From: K189A clade bacterium | GTDB lineage: Bacteria; Pseudomonadota; Gammaproteobacteria; Pseudomonadales; Azotimanducaceae | Assembly: GCA_902565895.1 (NCBI GenBank) | Contig: CACFGV010000002.1 | Location: forward strand, 1 to 64,000 | DNA length: 64,000 bases | Reading direction: 5' to 3' | Part shown: piece after piece, positions 1-8,830 of the stretch | Layout of the letters: the number at the start of each line of letters is the position of its first letter | Numbering within the stretch: the stretch's first letter is position 1 | Made by a program: the position numbers and the translations under genes | The notes under the pieces: model-generated | The model's input: the letters and a program-made list of their open reading frames with translations, nothing else | Told to the model about the DNA's origin: nothing | The model's database searches: none

Positions 1-117
1 GCGCCGCTGCGAAATCTACTTCCGACGATGGGGCCGCTGGACTTTTCACCTTTGGTGGCACTTATCATGTTGTCGTTAGTGCAAGATGTTTTGACGACCC
101 TATCGCTCTCAATATGA
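1..117 (+). CDS. yggT: YggT family membrane protein, C-terminal end (partial)
   Basis: The first 38 codons are open in frame 1 and end in TGA at 115-117. The peptide ends with a [10 protein letters not shown] pattern and a hydrophobic tail, as YggT (integral membrane, formerly DUF165-like) proteins do. YggT is commonly encoded just before metX in Pseudomonas-type genomes, which supports the call. The stop codon overlaps the metX start (ATGA at 114-117), so the two genes are probably translationally coupled. The rest of the gene lies outside the window. The molecular role of YggT is not well settled; it has been linked to osmotic stress and to cell-envelope processes. Confidence 0.75.
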   Translation, partial: APLRNLLPTMGPLDFSPLVALIMLSLVQDVLTTLSLSI

Positions 118-1268
118 CAACTCAGGAACAGCATTCGGTTGGCTTGGTGAGCCCTCGCTTGTTCAGCTATGAACAACCCTTCGCCCTACAAAACGGCGAC
201 GTGCTGCCGGGGTTTAACCTAATGTACGAAACCTATGGCGAATTGAGCGAGCGCGGCGACAATGCGGTACTGATTTGTCATGCACTGTCGGGCCACCACC
301 ATGCGGCTGGCTATTATGAGGGCGATCAGAAGCCGGGTTGGTGGGATCATTGCATCGGCCCCGGCAAAGCTATGGACACGAACAAATTATTTATCGTGAG
401 CTTGAACAATCTCGGTGGCTGTCACGGCAGCACCGGGCCTGAGTCAAACAATCCAGAAACCGGCCAAACCTACGGTCCTGATTTTCCGCAAGTTGTTGTT
501 AAAGATTGGGTCGCAAGCCAAGCGCTGCTGGCAGACCACTTGAACATTGATTGTTTCTTAGCTGTCGTTGGAGGCAGTCTAGGCGGAATGCAAGCGCTGC
601 AGTGGAGTATCGACTTCCCTCACCGACTGAAAAATGCGGTGCTTATCGCAACGGCAGCGAAGCTCACTGCACAGAACATTGCGTTTAACGAAATAGCTCG
701 TCAGGCGATTACCTCTGACCCAGAGTATCGCTCGGGCCACTATCGAACCAAGGACACTAATCCAGACCACGGCTTGATGCTCGCTCGCATGATTGGTCAT
801 GTGACTTATCTTTCAGATGACGGCATGGCAAATCGTTTTGGGCGAGAACTCAAATCTGGCGACATCGACAAAGTCCTCGATGTGGAGTTTCAAGTCGAAA
901 GCTACCTCCACCACCAAGGTCGATCCTTTACCCAGCGATTCGACGCCAACACCTATTTGCTGATGACCCGAGCGTTGGACTACTTTGATCCAGCGCGAGA
1001 GACAGGCGGAGAATTAGTCACTGCGCTTGAACACACTCAAGCACGTTTTCTGGTCATGTCGTTCACCACCGATTGGCGTTTTTCACCAGACCGTTCGAAA
1101 GAGATCGTCGATGCGTTGATCGCCGCAGGTAAAGACGTTGCGTCTACAGTGATCGAATCTGAGCATGGCCACGATTCTTTTTTGTTGCCCATCGAGCGTT
1201 ATACCGACGCGTTGCGCGCTTATCTTGACCGCGCGTATGCAACATCAGCCCAACAACAGAGCCACTGA
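114..1268 (+). CDS. metX: Homoserine O-acyltransferase MetX
   Basis: Activates the hydroxyl of L-homoserine by acyl transfer from an acyl-CoA, the first committed step of methionine synthesis. The 384-aa protein is an alpha/beta-hydrolase. The nucleophile elbow GGSLGGMQ puts the catalytic serine at about residue 155. The Asp lies in [10 protein letters not shown] (about 320) and the His in ESEHGHDSF (about 350). GHHHAAG and [11 protein letters not shown] are family signatures. The gene overlaps yggT and is followed three bases later by metW, a very common pair. The annotation name is usually acetyltransferase, but many gammaproteobacterial MetX enzymes use succinyl-CoA, and I cannot decide the donor from the sequence by eye. 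Confidence 0.95.
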   Translation: MTTQEQHSVGLVSPRLFSYEQPFALQNGDVLPGFNLMYETYGELSERGDNAVLICHALSGHHHAAGYYEGDQKPGWWDHCIGPGKAMDTNKLFIVSLNNLGGCHGSTGPESNNPETGQTYGPDFPQVVVKDWVASQALLADHLNIDCFLAVVGGSLGGMQALQWSIDFPHRLKNAVLIATAAKLTAQNIAFNEIARQAITSDPEYRSGHYRTKDTNPDHGLMLARMIGHVTYLSDDGMANRFGRELKSGDIDKVLDVEFQVESYLHHQGRSFTQRFDANTYLLMTRALDYFDPARETGGELVTALEHTQARFLVMSFTTDWRFSPDRSKEIVDALIAAGKDVASTVIESEHGHDSFLLPIERYTDALRAYLDRAYATSAQQQSH

Positions 1269-1271
1269 ATC

Positions 1272-1868
1272 ATGCGCTCAGACTTAGAACTCGTCGCTAA
1301 ACTCATACAACCTGAAGCTCGGGTGCTCGACTTAGGGTGCGGTGAAGGTGACTTGCTGGATAACTTGCAACAGGAAAAAAGCGTTATTGGCTATGGGCTT
1401 GATAAAGACGCAGAAAACATCCGTACCTGCTTGAGCCGGGGCGTTAATGTTATAGAGCAAGACCTGGATCAGGGACTGAGTAACTTCAATGACGATGCTT
1501 TCGATATGGTAATCATGACCGAAACAATACAATCGGTTAAGGAGCCCGAGCGTCTTCTCAAGGAGATGCTCCGTATTGGTCAAGAATGCGTTGTGACCTT
1601 TCCTAACTTTGGTCATTGGCGTTGTCGAATGCAGTTGGCGGCCAAAGGCAAGATGCCCGTTTCGAGCCATCTTCCTCACCGTTGGTTCGACACGCCCAAC
1701 ATTCACTTGTGTACCTTCAGCGACTTCGAGTCACTGTGCGCTGACCTACGAATGCACATCATCCAACGGCGTGTCGTAAATCAGCAACACGAGGAACGCT
1801 CGGTCATCAATCTAGCGCCGAATCTGTTTGGTAGTTACGGCTTTTACCATTTAGGACGACCCTTATGA
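1272..1868 (+). CDS. metW: Methionine biosynthesis protein MetW
   Basis: A 198-aa class I SAM-methyltransferase-like protein. Motif I reads VLDLGCGEGDLL (residues about 18-29). The middle FPNFGHWRCR and the PHRWFDTPNIH segment are MetW signatures. MetW is found beside metX in many proteobacteria and is thought to stimulate or stabilise MetX rather than act as an ordinary methyltransferase; that is literature knowledge, not visible here. It begins 3 bp after the metX stop and its end overlaps the next gene by four bases (ATGA), so the three genes look like one transcript. Confidence 0.95.
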   Translation: MRSDLELVAKLIQPEARVLDLGCGEGDLLDNLQQEKSVIGYGLDKDAENIRTCLSRGVNVIEQDLDQGLSNFNDDAFDMVIMTETIQSVKEPERLLKEMLRIGQECVVTFPNFGHWRCRMQLAAKGKMPVSSHLPHRWFDTPNIHLCTFSDFESLCADLRMHIIQRRVVNQQHEERSVINLAPNLFGSYGFYHLGRPL

Positions 1869-2329
1869 CATCGAATACTGTAAACAAACCGGCCAAATCG
1901 GCTTCTTGGTTAGCACTTTGTTGCTGCACAGTGTTTTCACTTATTTCTACTATTAGCCATGCCGAGCAAGTACATCGGTTCGCGGGCCATGAAGTGCACT
2001 ACATTGTCATTCCCACCACGTTTCTAGAGGCTGACGTGGCATCACAGTACAACGTTACGCGCGCAAAAAATCGCGCGTTGGTTAACATCGCAGTCCTCGA
2101 CTCTGAGAACAGCGCCGTTACCGCCACTCTCTCCGGAGACAGCAGTAACTTGCTTGGGCAGACTCAAGAGCTGAACTTTCGCAAGGTGCAAGAAGGCGAC
2201 GCCATCTACTATCTAGCTGAGCTGCTGCATTCTGACGAGGATGTCCAACGCCTGAACATCGAGGTCCAACTGGCTAACGGCCGTCAAGACCAAATTAAGT
2301 TCAATCAGAAAATGTACTGGACCCACTGA
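1865..2329 (+). CDS. DUF4426 exported protein
   Basis: A 154-aa protein with an N-terminal signal peptide: polar start, hydrophobic stretch LALCCCTVFSLISTI at about residues 17-31, likely cleavage near SHA-EQ. The mature part, with LEADVASQYNVTRAK, resembles the DUF4426 family, a beta-rich periplasmic domain of unknown function. The family is typically encoded between metW and rdgB in Pseudomonas and relatives, exactly its position here. Its start overlaps the metW stop and its stop overlaps the rdgB start (TGATGG). No enzymatic motif is visible. Confidence 0.85.
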   Translation: MTSNTVNKPAKSASWLALCCCTVFSLISTISHAEQVHRFAGHEVHYIVIPTTFLEADVASQYNVTRAKNRALVNIAVLDSENSAVTATLSGDSSNLLGQTQELNFRKVQEGDAIYYLAELLHSDEDVQRLNIEVQLANGRQDQIKFNQKMYWTH

Positions 2330-2928
2330 TGGACGTGATCTTTGCTAGTGGCAATGCCGGTAAAGTCAGTGAAATGCAGCAGTTGTTGGCCCCCTTCGGC
2401 TTGCAACTGAAAAGCCTAAAAGATTTTGGACTCAGCGGAGCTGAAGAAACAGCGACGACCTTTGTTGAAAACGCTCTGATTAAAGCCAGAGCAGCAGCCC
2501 ACTCGGCACAGCTTCCCGCCATAGCAGACGATAGCGGGCTTGTGGTGCGCGCTTTGAATGGCGAGCCTGGTGTTTACTCGGCTCGTTATGCCGGCGAAGA
2601 CGGCAATGATGCCGCAAACAACACGAAGCTCCTAGCACAGCTTTCGAACCAGGAAGATCGGCGCGCCTACTTCTTTTGTTGCCTGGTATTTTTACAACAC
2701 CCAAACGATCCAACACCAAAGATTGCCTTTGGTCGATGGCATGGCGAAATCCTTCAGCAACCCCAGGGAGAAGGAGGTTTTGGCTATGACCCATTATTTT
2801 ACGTTGCCGATCAACGTGTCACCGCAGCCCAAATGAATTCGACCTTAAAAAACCAACTGAGCCATCGCGGTCAAGCCTGCCAGGCGTTACTCGCACAACT
2901 TCAAAACCAAATCTGGCACCATGCTTGA
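2329..2928 (+). CDS. rdgB: XTP/dITP diphosphatase RdgB (Ham1 family)
   Basis: Hydrolyses non-canonical purine nucleoside triphosphates (dITP, XTP) to the monophosphates, keeping them out of DNA. The 199-aa length is normal. Visible family motifs are the N-terminal FASGNAGKVSEM nucleotide-binding loop, ADDSGLVVRALNGEPGVYSARYAG with the catalytic Asp (about residue 67), and GGFGYDPLFYV followed by a C-terminal LSHRGQA segment. It overlaps the DUF4426 gene by one base and hemW by eight bases, in the same compact operon. Confidence 0.96.
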   Translation: MDVIFASGNAGKVSEMQQLLAPFGLQLKSLKDFGLSGAEETATTFVENALIKARAAAHSAQLPAIADDSGLVVRALNGEPGVYSARYAGEDGNDAANNTKLLAQLSNQEDRRAYFFCCLVFLQHPNDPTPKIAFGRWHGEILQQPQGEGGFGYDPLFYVADQRVTAAQMNSTLKNQLSHRGQACQALLAQLQNQIWHHA

Positions 2929-4030
2929 GCGCCCCGGGCTATATATCCACTACCCATGGTGCGTAAAAAAGTGCCCCTATTGCGACTTTAATTCGCATCC
3001 GATTAAAGGCGACGTTGACCAGGAGGCCTATCGTTTGGCCCTGGAGGCTGATTGGGCGGCTCAAAGTCAAACCAGTGACGTCTTCGCCAGCGTATTCTTC
3101 GGCGGCGGCACCCCAAGTCTCTTTCATCCAAAGCACATCGGTAGGTTGCTGGACAAGCTGCCGATCGCGGCGGATGCCGAGATCACGCTGGAAGTGAATC
3201 CCGGTACTCAGGAGTACATGGAATTTTCGGAATACCGCTCAGCCGGGATAAACCGTTTGTCGGTTGGGGCTCAATCCTTCGATGAACACAAACTAAAAAG
3301 ACTCGGTCGGATTCATCAAAGTACCGATACGACTACCGCTTTTATTGAGGCGCGCAACGCCGGATTTAAAAACATAAACCTTGATCTGATGTGGGGATTG
3401 CCGGAACAAACTGTTGCCGATGCATTGAGCGATCTACAAATTGCCATCGATCTACAGCCTGAGCATATCTCTTGGTATCAGCTGACCATCGAAGCAAAGA
3501 CCGAATTCGCGAAACGCACACCGATCCTGCCAATGGAGCAAGAAATTTACGACATGGAACAGGCGGGGCTGGCATTGCTGACTGAGGCCGGATTTCACCG
3601 TTATGAAGTTTCAGCCTTTGCCAAGTCTGATCAGTTGTGTAAGCATAATCTTAACTATTGGCAGTTCGGCGACTATGTCGGCCTAGGTGCCGGTGCCCAC
3701 GGCAAACATTCGACGCGTCAAGATCAAAAGTTAATCGCCTTTCGCAGCAGTAAGCCAAGCCAACCTCGCCTGTATATGGCCAACCCGAAGATAACAGAGC
3801 AGCAACAAGTAGCAGCCGACGACCTAATTTTAGAGTTTATGATGAACGCCCTTAGACTAACTGACGGCGTAGATTGGCGGATATTCAAACAACGTACCGG
3901 GCTGACTCAGGCTTCCATACTGCCGGTTTGGGAGAATCTGGTGACGCGTGACCTTGTGCGTGCTGATCGCTGTGCGCCAACCATTAAAGGCACTCGTTAT
4001 CTCGACTCGGTGCTCCAGCAATTTATTTAA
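2921..4030 (+). CDS. hemW: Radical SAM heme chaperone HemW
   Basis: A 369-aa protein once annotated as a coproporphyrinogen III oxidase, now regarded as a heme chaperone that inserts heme into membrane respiratory proteins. The radical SAM cluster motif is CVKKCPYCDFNSH (residues 14-26, the CxxxCxxC pattern with an extra Cys-Asp-Phe-Asn). FGGGTPSLF is the SAM-binding glycine motif, and LSVGAQSFDEHKLKRLGR is family-typical. The C-terminal HemW domain runs from about residue 290. Gene order rdgB-hemW-trmB is conserved in Pseudomonas. It converges with trmB with a 2-bp gap, and no terminator hairpin is apparent. Confidence 0.95.
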   Translation: MLERPGLYIHYPWCVKKCPYCDFNSHPIKGDVDQEAYRLALEADWAAQSQTSDVFASVFFGGGTPSLFHPKHIGRLLDKLPIAADAEITLEVNPGTQEYMEFSEYRSAGINRLSVGAQSFDEHKLKRLGRIHQSTDTTTAFIEARNAGFKNINLDLMWGLPEQTVADALSDLQIAIDLQPEHISWYQLTIEAKTEFAKRTPILPMEQEIYDMEQAGLALLTEAGFHRYEVSAFAKSDQLCKHNLNYWQFGDYVGLGAGAHGKHSTRQDQKLIAFRSSKPSQPRLYMANPKITEQQQVAADDLILEFMMNALRLTDGVDWRIFKQRTGLTQASILPVWENLVTRDLVRADRCAPTIKGTRYLDSVLQQFI

Positions 4031-4032
4031 GG

Positions 4033-4722
4033 CTATTGAGGCTTAACATAGACCAGATCTCTGATGTCATGCCCTAAACGCTCACCCCGAGCTTCGAACT
4101 TGGTGGTACTCCGAACCGCTGCGTCTTCTGCAGTATGTGCCTTACGGATTTGATCCTTAAGCAACTGAAAACCAGGCACCTGCTCGAATTGCTCAACCAT
4201 CCACTCACCATAGTTTGCCCAGTCCGTCGCTAAGCGCACCACAGAACCGGGTTTAATTACACGGTGTAGCTCTACAACGAAGGGAACTTGCACCAGCCGT
4301 CGTTTGAAGTGGCGTTTTTTTGGCCACGGGTCTGGAAAGAAAATCCTTACCTCGCTCAAACACTCGGCAGGAAGCGCGGCAAGAACAAGCTGAGCGGGCT
4401 GGTCGATTAACCCAACGTTGGGCAATTGACGGCTTTTTAGACGCGTTAGCATTGCGCCAATGCCAGGCTGATACAACTCGACACCGCACAAATACCAGTC
4501 AGGGCTTTGCTGCGCCCATGCCAGCAACTCTGCACCCATGCCAAAGCCTATTTCCAAACCTATTGGTCCGCTGTGCGCGATTAGGTGTTCGGGGGTGACT
4601 CGATGTTGTTCGACCAGATTTTCGTAGGCGCGCGCCTGAGCTTGGGTAAATCGGCCACGACGGCGAATGTAACTGAAGGCCTGCTCGGGACCTCCGACGT
4701 GTTCATCAGGAGAAGTGGCCAT
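4033..4722 (-). CDS. trmB: tRNA (guanine-N7)-methyltransferase TrmB
   Basis: Methylates G46 in the variable loop of tRNAs with SAM. Visible motifs are IGLEIGFGMGAELL (SAM motif I), the catalytic-loop signature IFFPDPWPKKRHFKRR, and the C-terminal TKFEARGERLGHDI. The start was set at ATG 4722 (MATSPDEHVGG, 229 aa). Starting further upstream at 4821 would run through the 3' end of the next gene and add residues with no family similarity. The gene lies 8 bp downstream of the DUF423 gene and is probably cotranscribed with it. Confidence 0.94.
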   Translation of the reverse strand: MATSPDEHVGGPEQAFSYIRRRGRFTQAQARAYENLVEQHRVTPEHLIAHSGPIGLEIGFGMGAELLAWAQQSPDWYLCGVELYQPGIGAMLTRLKSRQLPNVGLIDQPAQLVLAALPAECLSEVRIFFPDPWPKKRHFKRRLVQVPFVVELHRVIKPGSVVRLATDWANYGEWMVEQFEQVPGFQLLKDQIRKAHTAEDAAVRSTTKFEARGERLGHDIRDLVYVKPQ

Positions 4723-4730
4723 GGAAAGTT

Positions 4731-5108
4731 TTAGCTTTGTAACGATAACCCAGCGTAGATGACGCAACCCCAACCTGCCATCAAGATCAACCCGCCCAAT
4801 GGTGTGATCGGCCCAAGCCAACTCGCCGAGCCCAGTATCAGTAGATAAATACTGCCGCTAAAAAGTGTAATGCCTACTGCAAATAAGCCCCCAGCGTATC
4901 GCAGCGCATTTGCTCCCGTGTGCAAGAACCAAACCATGACAATGATCAATGCTATTGCGTGGAACAGTTGGTATTGCACGGCAGTTTGCCAACTGTCGAG
5001 CTGACTGGGCTCTAGTCGATCGCGCAGACCGTGAGCGCCAAATGCCCCCAGTAAAACGCCAAGGAGGCCATAAAGGCCTCCCAGGGTAAGCAATAGTTTT
5101 GGTGTCAC
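4731..5108 (-). CDS. DUF423 small inner-membrane protein (YgdD-like)
   Basis: A 125-aa, very hydrophobic protein with about four membrane segments. It begins with LLTLGGLYGLLGVLLGAFGAHGL, where the GAFGAHGL pattern marks DUF423. A second family block, YQLFHAIALI, follows at about residues 46-55, and the C-terminal PITPLGGLILMAGW is also typical. The function is unknown; E. coli YgdD belongs here. It lies between rpoH (5-bp gap) and trmB on the same strand. Confidence 0.88.
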   Translation of the reverse strand: MTPKLLLTLGGLYGLLGVLLGAFGAHGLRDRLEPSQLDSWQTAVQYQLFHAIALIIVMVWFLHTGANALRYAGGLFAVGITLFSGSIYLLILGSASWLGPITPLGGLILMAGWGCVIYAGLSLQS

Positions 5109-5113
5109 AGGTA

Positions 5114-5962
5114 TCAGTCAGCTATAGCTAACTTCAATTTCTTCATAGCATTTTTTTCTAGCTGTCTAATACGCTCGGCAGACACACCGTACTCAGCAGC
5201 CAGTTCGTGCAGCGTAGACTTCGCATCGCTCAACCAGCGCTGTTGCAAGATGTCCCGACTGCGTTCATCAAGCTTTGCCAGACCTTCACTCAAACGCAAA
5301 CTGACGTCCCGCTGAGTGTCTGCATCGGCAACTAGATCGGCAGGGTCCGGTGAGGCCGAAGCGAGAAAATGGACGGGGGCAGACACGCTGTCGTCATCGG
5401 TCGCATAACCGTCAAAGGCCATATCGCTGGCGCTTAAACGCCCTTCCATGCGATTCACTTCTTCTGTGCTCACACCCAAATCTTGGGCGATGGCCTTTGT
5501 TTCCTCAGCACTGAGCCAAGACAACGATCGCTTGGCACCACGCAGGTTAAAGAACAGTTTGCGCTGTGCCTTGGTGGTGGCCACTTTGACGATGCGCCAA
5601 TTGCGCAAAATGTATTCGTGCATCTCGGCCTTGATCCAATGCACTGCAAAAGAAATCAACCGTACGCCAACCGATGGGTCAAAGCGTTTAACCGCCTTCA
5701 TCAATCCAACATTGCCTTCTTGAATGAGGTCAGCATGAGACAGCCCGTAACCCTGATAGGTACGCGCGAGATGCGCAACAAATCGTAAATGGCACAGCAC
5801 CAACTGTCGGGCAGCGTCGAGGTCTCCATCATGATAAAACCGCTCTGCCAGTTCGCGTTCTTCTTCCGGTTTAAGAATCGGAAATTGGCTAACAGTACGT
5901 AGGTAAGCGTCGAGGTCTGCTCCAGGAGAGATACTCGGCATCTTCATAATATCTGTGGTCAT
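5114..5962 (-). CDS. rpoH: RNA polymerase heat-shock sigma factor RpoH (sigma-32)
   Basis: A 282-aa sigma-70 family factor that directs transcription of chaperone and protease genes. Region 2 contains LVLCHLRFVAHLARTYQGYGL, with DLIQEGNVGLMKAVKRFDP after it. The RpoH box QRKLFFNLRGAKRSL (about residues 132-146) is diagnostic and distinguishes it from other alternative sigma factors. Region 4 has the HTH ERSRDILQQRWL...LHELAAEYGVSAERIRQLEK. The start at 5962 is preceded by GGAAG at a suitable distance; an internal ATG two residues later is also possible. The gene follows ftsX on the same strand but has its own upstream region with a CIRCE operator, so HrcA repression is inferred in addition to whatever ftsEX-derived transcription reaches it. 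Confidence 0.97.
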   Translation of the reverse strand: MTTDIMKMPSISPGADLDAYLRTVSQFPILKPEEERELAERFYHDGDLDAARQLVLCHLRFVAHLARTYQGYGLSHADLIQEGNVGLMKAVKRFDPSVGVRLISFAVHWIKAEMHEYILRNWRIVKVATTKAQRKLFFNLRGAKRSLSWLSAEETKAIAQDLGVSTEEVNRMEGRLSASDMAFDGYATDDDSVSAPVHFLASASPDPADLVADADTQRDVSLRLSEGLAKLDERSRDILQQRWLSDAKSTLHELAAEYGVSAERIRQLEKNAMKKLKLAIAD

Positions 5963-5993
5963 GTGATACTTCCGGTAACACTTTGGGTGAATA

Positions 5994-6020
5994 TTAGCAC
6001 TCTCTGTAGCCGAGTGCTAA
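5994..6020. promoter_or_regulatory. CIRCE operator (HrcA-binding inverted repeat) upstream of rpoH
   Basis: TTAGCACTC (5994-6002), nine spacer bases, GAGTGCTAA (6012-6020). This is an exact match to the CIRCE consensus TTAGCACTC-N9-GAGTGCTAA, the target of the repressor HrcA. It ends 31 bp before the rpoH start codon, in the 104-bp gap after ftsX, a usual distance for a CIRCE site near the transcription start. An A+T-rich TATTAT-like hexamer lies just upstream on the minus strand, but I could not assign a convincing -35. Confidence 0.93.
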
Positions 6021-6066
6021 TACCTTTTCGATAATAAATGGCGCGCTGGAAAACGCCGTTGATGCG

Positions 6067-7074
6067 CTAGTAAATAGCCTCTTGGGCGCCTCGAATACGC
6101 TGCTTGACCGCCAACAAAGCGCCCATTACACCGAGTACTAATCCCATCAGTAGCAATGACCCTAGAAAAGGCAAATCAAAACCTCGGACCTGTACCGGTA
6201 GGTCATAGCTGCCGAGTAAAGCGGTCAGGGGTGTTTCGATCGCGGAGAGCGTGATCGCAAGCAACATCGCAGCGACAATGGCTCCACCAAGGCCATAAAA
6301 CACGCCAAAGTAAACAAACGGACGACGAATTTGCGCGCGCGTAGCACCTACCAAACTTAAAACCCGCAGTTCCTCTAACCGACCGTCAATCGCAAGTCGC
6401 ACCGACGCTGCCGTAACCAGCACCGCTCCCAAGGCAAACAGGCATCCGAGAATCCAACCCAAACGCTCTATCAACTGGGTCAGACTGCGCAACCGCTCTA
6501 ACCAGGTGAATTCTATGACGACGTCATCCACAGCGGCTTTTTGCAGGAGTTGCAGCCGCAATGCCGCTAATTGATCAACAGTCACTTGATTATTCACTGA
6601 TACCTGTAGCGATGCAGGTAAGGGGTTGGCAGACAACGTGCTCAGTGCAGTCGTTAAGCTCTCAGAGTCAGCGCTCGCGGCCATAAACTCACGCAGCGCT
6701 TGGTCTGCGTCCGTGAGCCGCACCTCAATTGTGGAACTGTTTTGCTGCAATAAATTTTCAACTTCAACGATATCAGAGGAATCCGCAGCCACCTGAAAAT
6801 ATACGCTGAGCCCCGGTCGACCTTGCCAACCATCGTCCAAAGCGACGAAATTTAGCTGCGCCAACCGCAACGCAGCAGGCAGCGCTAATGCAATACCGAC
6901 CAACAGCCAGACGAACAGACTACTGCCCAATTTTAAACTGACAAACTTGAACGTCTCCGAAACCGCACGCTGGTGATCTGCAAAAAACCAACTCAGTCGC
7001 CGTTTTGGTATGGGCCACTGTTTGCGGCTTGCTTGTGTCGCGGGCTTTGGGCGCGGATTTGCCTCTTTAGACAT
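6067..7074 (-). CDS. ftsX: Cell division protein FtsX
   Basis: The 335-aa membrane subunit of the FtsEX complex, which activates cell-wall hydrolases at the septum. It has a cytoplasmic N-terminus, a first membrane segment (LGSSLFVWLLVGIALALPAAL, split here as about residues 49-69), a periplasmic loop to about residue 200, and three further membrane segments. The FtsX signature LEELRVLSLVGATRAQIRRPF, in two pieces, precedes the last two helices. It overlaps ftsE by eight bases. The order ftsY-ftsE-ftsX-rpoH is conserved widely in gammaproteobacteria. Confidence 0.95.
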   Translation of the reverse strand: MSKEANPRPKPATQASRKQWPIPKRRLSWFFADHQRAVSETFKFVSLKLGSSLFVWLLVGIALALPAALRLAQLNFVALDDGWQGRPGLSVYFQVAADSSDIVEVENLLQQNSSTIEVRLTDADQALREFMAASADSESLTTALSTLSANPLPASLQVSVNNQVTVDQLAALRLQLLQKAAVDDVVIEFTWLERLRSLTQLIERLGWILGCLFALGAVLVTAASVRLAIDGRLEELRVLSLVGATRAQIRRPFVYFGVFYGLGGAIVAAMLLAITLSAIETPLTALLGSYDLPVQVRGFDLPFLGSLLLMGLVLGVMGALLAVKQRIRGAQEAIY

Positions 7075-7747
7075 CGGATGTTTCTCCGACCTGGGTCATT
7101 CGCCCCTCCAGCAAATAAACCGTTGGCATCTGCATGCTCTCAATCAAACCGATGTCATGGCTGGCAATAATCACCGTTGTCCCCAGTTCGTTAAACTGGC
7201 TAAACAACTTCATAATGCTGCGAGCCAACTGAGGGTCCAGATTACCGGTGGGCTCATCCGCCAATAGGATCTTGGGTTTGCCTACAACTGCCCGGGCAAT
7301 GCCTACCCGCTGTTGCTCGCCGGTGGACAACTGGGTAGGCATAAGATGCTCTTTACCCAGTAATTCAACGCGACCTAGCGCACCTCGCACTCTGCTCGTT
7401 ACTTCACGCTCGCTTAAATGATTGATCCTCAGGGGCAACGCGACGTTGTCGAAAACAGTATGCTCTGGCAACAGGTGGTGATCTTGAAATACCACCCCTA
7501 CCTCTCGCCGATACCACGGCATACGCCGCGTGCCTAATTTGCCGATATCCACTCCGTCAACGTAAATCCGACCTCTTGTCGCCACATCCACACCGATCAG
7601 CAAGCGCAAGAAAGTGCTCTTTCCTGCACCTGAGTGTCCGGTCAGAAAAGTCATCGACCCCGAATCAAATTCAGCGCTTACTTCCGACAAGGCTTCTTGG
7701 CCATTATCAAACCGCTTAGTCACTCGATCAAAGGTGATGGCGCTCAA
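7067..7747 (-). CDS. ftsE: Cell division ATP-binding protein FtsE
   Basis: A 226-aa ABC ATPase that partners FtsX at the division site. Walker A is GHSGAGKSTF (about residues 37-46), the ABC signature LSTGEQQRVGIARA, and Walker B ILLADEPTGNLDP; the switch His is in IIASHD. The length is normal for FtsE. It overlaps ftsX by 8 bp and the ftsY stop by four bases (ATGA), so the three genes are translationally coupled. Confidence 0.96.
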   Translation of the reverse strand: MSAITFDRVTKRFDNGQEALSEVSAEFDSGSMTFLTGHSGAGKSTFLRLLIGVDVATRGRIYVDGVDIGKLGTRRMPWYRREVGVVFQDHHLLPEHTVFDNVALPLRINHLSEREVTSRVRGALGRVELLGKEHLMPTQLSTGEQQRVGIARAVVGKPKILLADEPTGNLDPQLARSIMKLFSQFNELGTTVIIASHDIGLIESMQMPTVYLLEGRMTQVGETSDV

Positions 7748-8724
7748 CTAATAGCCTCACTTTCTGAGTCTGTAGCCAACAGCGCTCGCACAAAGTGGTC
7801 TGCTACAAAGGGACGCAGGTCATCTTCTGCCTCACCCACCCCGACAAAATAGATAGGCAAGGATTCCGTCAGTGCGTTCTGCGCAATAGCGAACACCACA
7901 CCAGCCTTGGCGGTACCATCGAGTTTTGAGACTACCAAGCCCGTAACCCCCGCCGCTTCATGGAACAGTTCGACCTGACTCAACGCGTTTTGGCCTACAC
8001 CACCATCCAGCACTAGAATCACTTCGTGGGGTGCGTCAGGATCAAGTCGTTGTACAACTCTACGCACCTTCGCCAATTCATCCATCAATTGCGTCTTTGC
8101 CTGTAAGCGACCTGCGGTATCGACAAGCAAAACATCTACGTTGCGCGCTTGTGCCGCCTGTACTGCATCAAAAACCACCGACGCCGCATCGGAGCCCTGG
8201 GATTGAGCGATCACCGGCACATTGTTGCGCTGCCCCCAGGCTTGCAACTGTTCCACCGCCGCTGCACGGAATGTGTCTCCAGCAGCCAACATGACACTGC
8301 GCCCTTCCGCCATTAGACGTTTTGCTAACTTACCAATGGTCGTGGTCTTGCCAACGCCATTTACACCCACAAAAAACACAACTTGGGTGGTGTTTGAAGC
8401 TAATTTAAGCGGCTTTTCAAGCCTAGCTAGTCGTTGCGTCATTAAACGATGTAACGCAGCGTATAGAGCGTCCATGTTAGCCAATTGCTTGCGCGTTACT
8501 TGAGTCGTTAGTTCGTCAATAATTGCACGGGTGGTCTCGACCCCAACATCGGTAGTAAGCAGCGCTGTTTCTAAGTCCTCCAAAGCCCCGGCACTGATCT
8601 CTTTTTCGCCCAACAATAAGTTACCGACACCACTGGTGAGTTGGTTTCGGGTTTTGGCAAGGCCCTCGCGCAAACGGCCAAAGAAACGTTTTTCCTCGGC
8701 AGATGATGGGGCGTCTTGGGACAT
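7744..8724 (-). CDS. ftsY: Signal recognition particle receptor FtsY
   Basis: The GTPase that receives ribosome-SRP complexes at the inner membrane. Starting at ATG 8724 (MSQDAPSSAEEKRFF) gives 326 aa. Reading further upstream would add about 50 residues that run into the divergent rsmD region and look non-coding. N-domain: FFGRLREGLAKTRNQL. G-domain motifs: GVNGVGKTTTIGKLAKR (G1), AGDTFRAAAVEQL, LVDTAGRL (G3) and VSKLDGTAKAG (G4). The acidic N-terminal A-domain found in E. coli FtsY is almost missing, as in many other bacteria. First gene of the ftsYEX unit and divergent from rsmD. Confidence 0.96.
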   Translation of the reverse strand: MSQDAPSSAEEKRFFGRLREGLAKTRNQLTSGVGNLLLGEKEISAGALEDLETALLTTDVGVETTRAIIDELTTQVTRKQLANMDALYAALHRLMTQRLARLEKPLKLASNTTQVVFFVGVNGVGKTTTIGKLAKRLMAEGRSVMLAAGDTFRAAAVEQLQAWGQRNNVPVIAQSQGSDAASVVFDAVQAAQARNVDVLLVDTAGRLQAKTQLMDELAKVRRVVQRLDPDAPHEVILVLDGGVGQNALSQVELFHEAAGVTGLVVSKLDGTAKAGVVFAIAQNALTESLPIYFVGVGEAEDDLRPFVADHFVRALLATDSESEAIS

Positions 8725-8830
8725 GTATCGCTTACTCCAAAATAGCGCAGGACGCGGGTCACGGTCGTTCTTTGCAAGACTGCATTCTATAATGAGCCAG
8801 CCATGAAGTACGTTAAAACCACCGGCGGTT

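Noticed and set aside
4722-4821. Longer TrmB N-terminus
   Set aside because: The extra 33 codons overlap the DUF423 gene and match no TrmB N-terminus.
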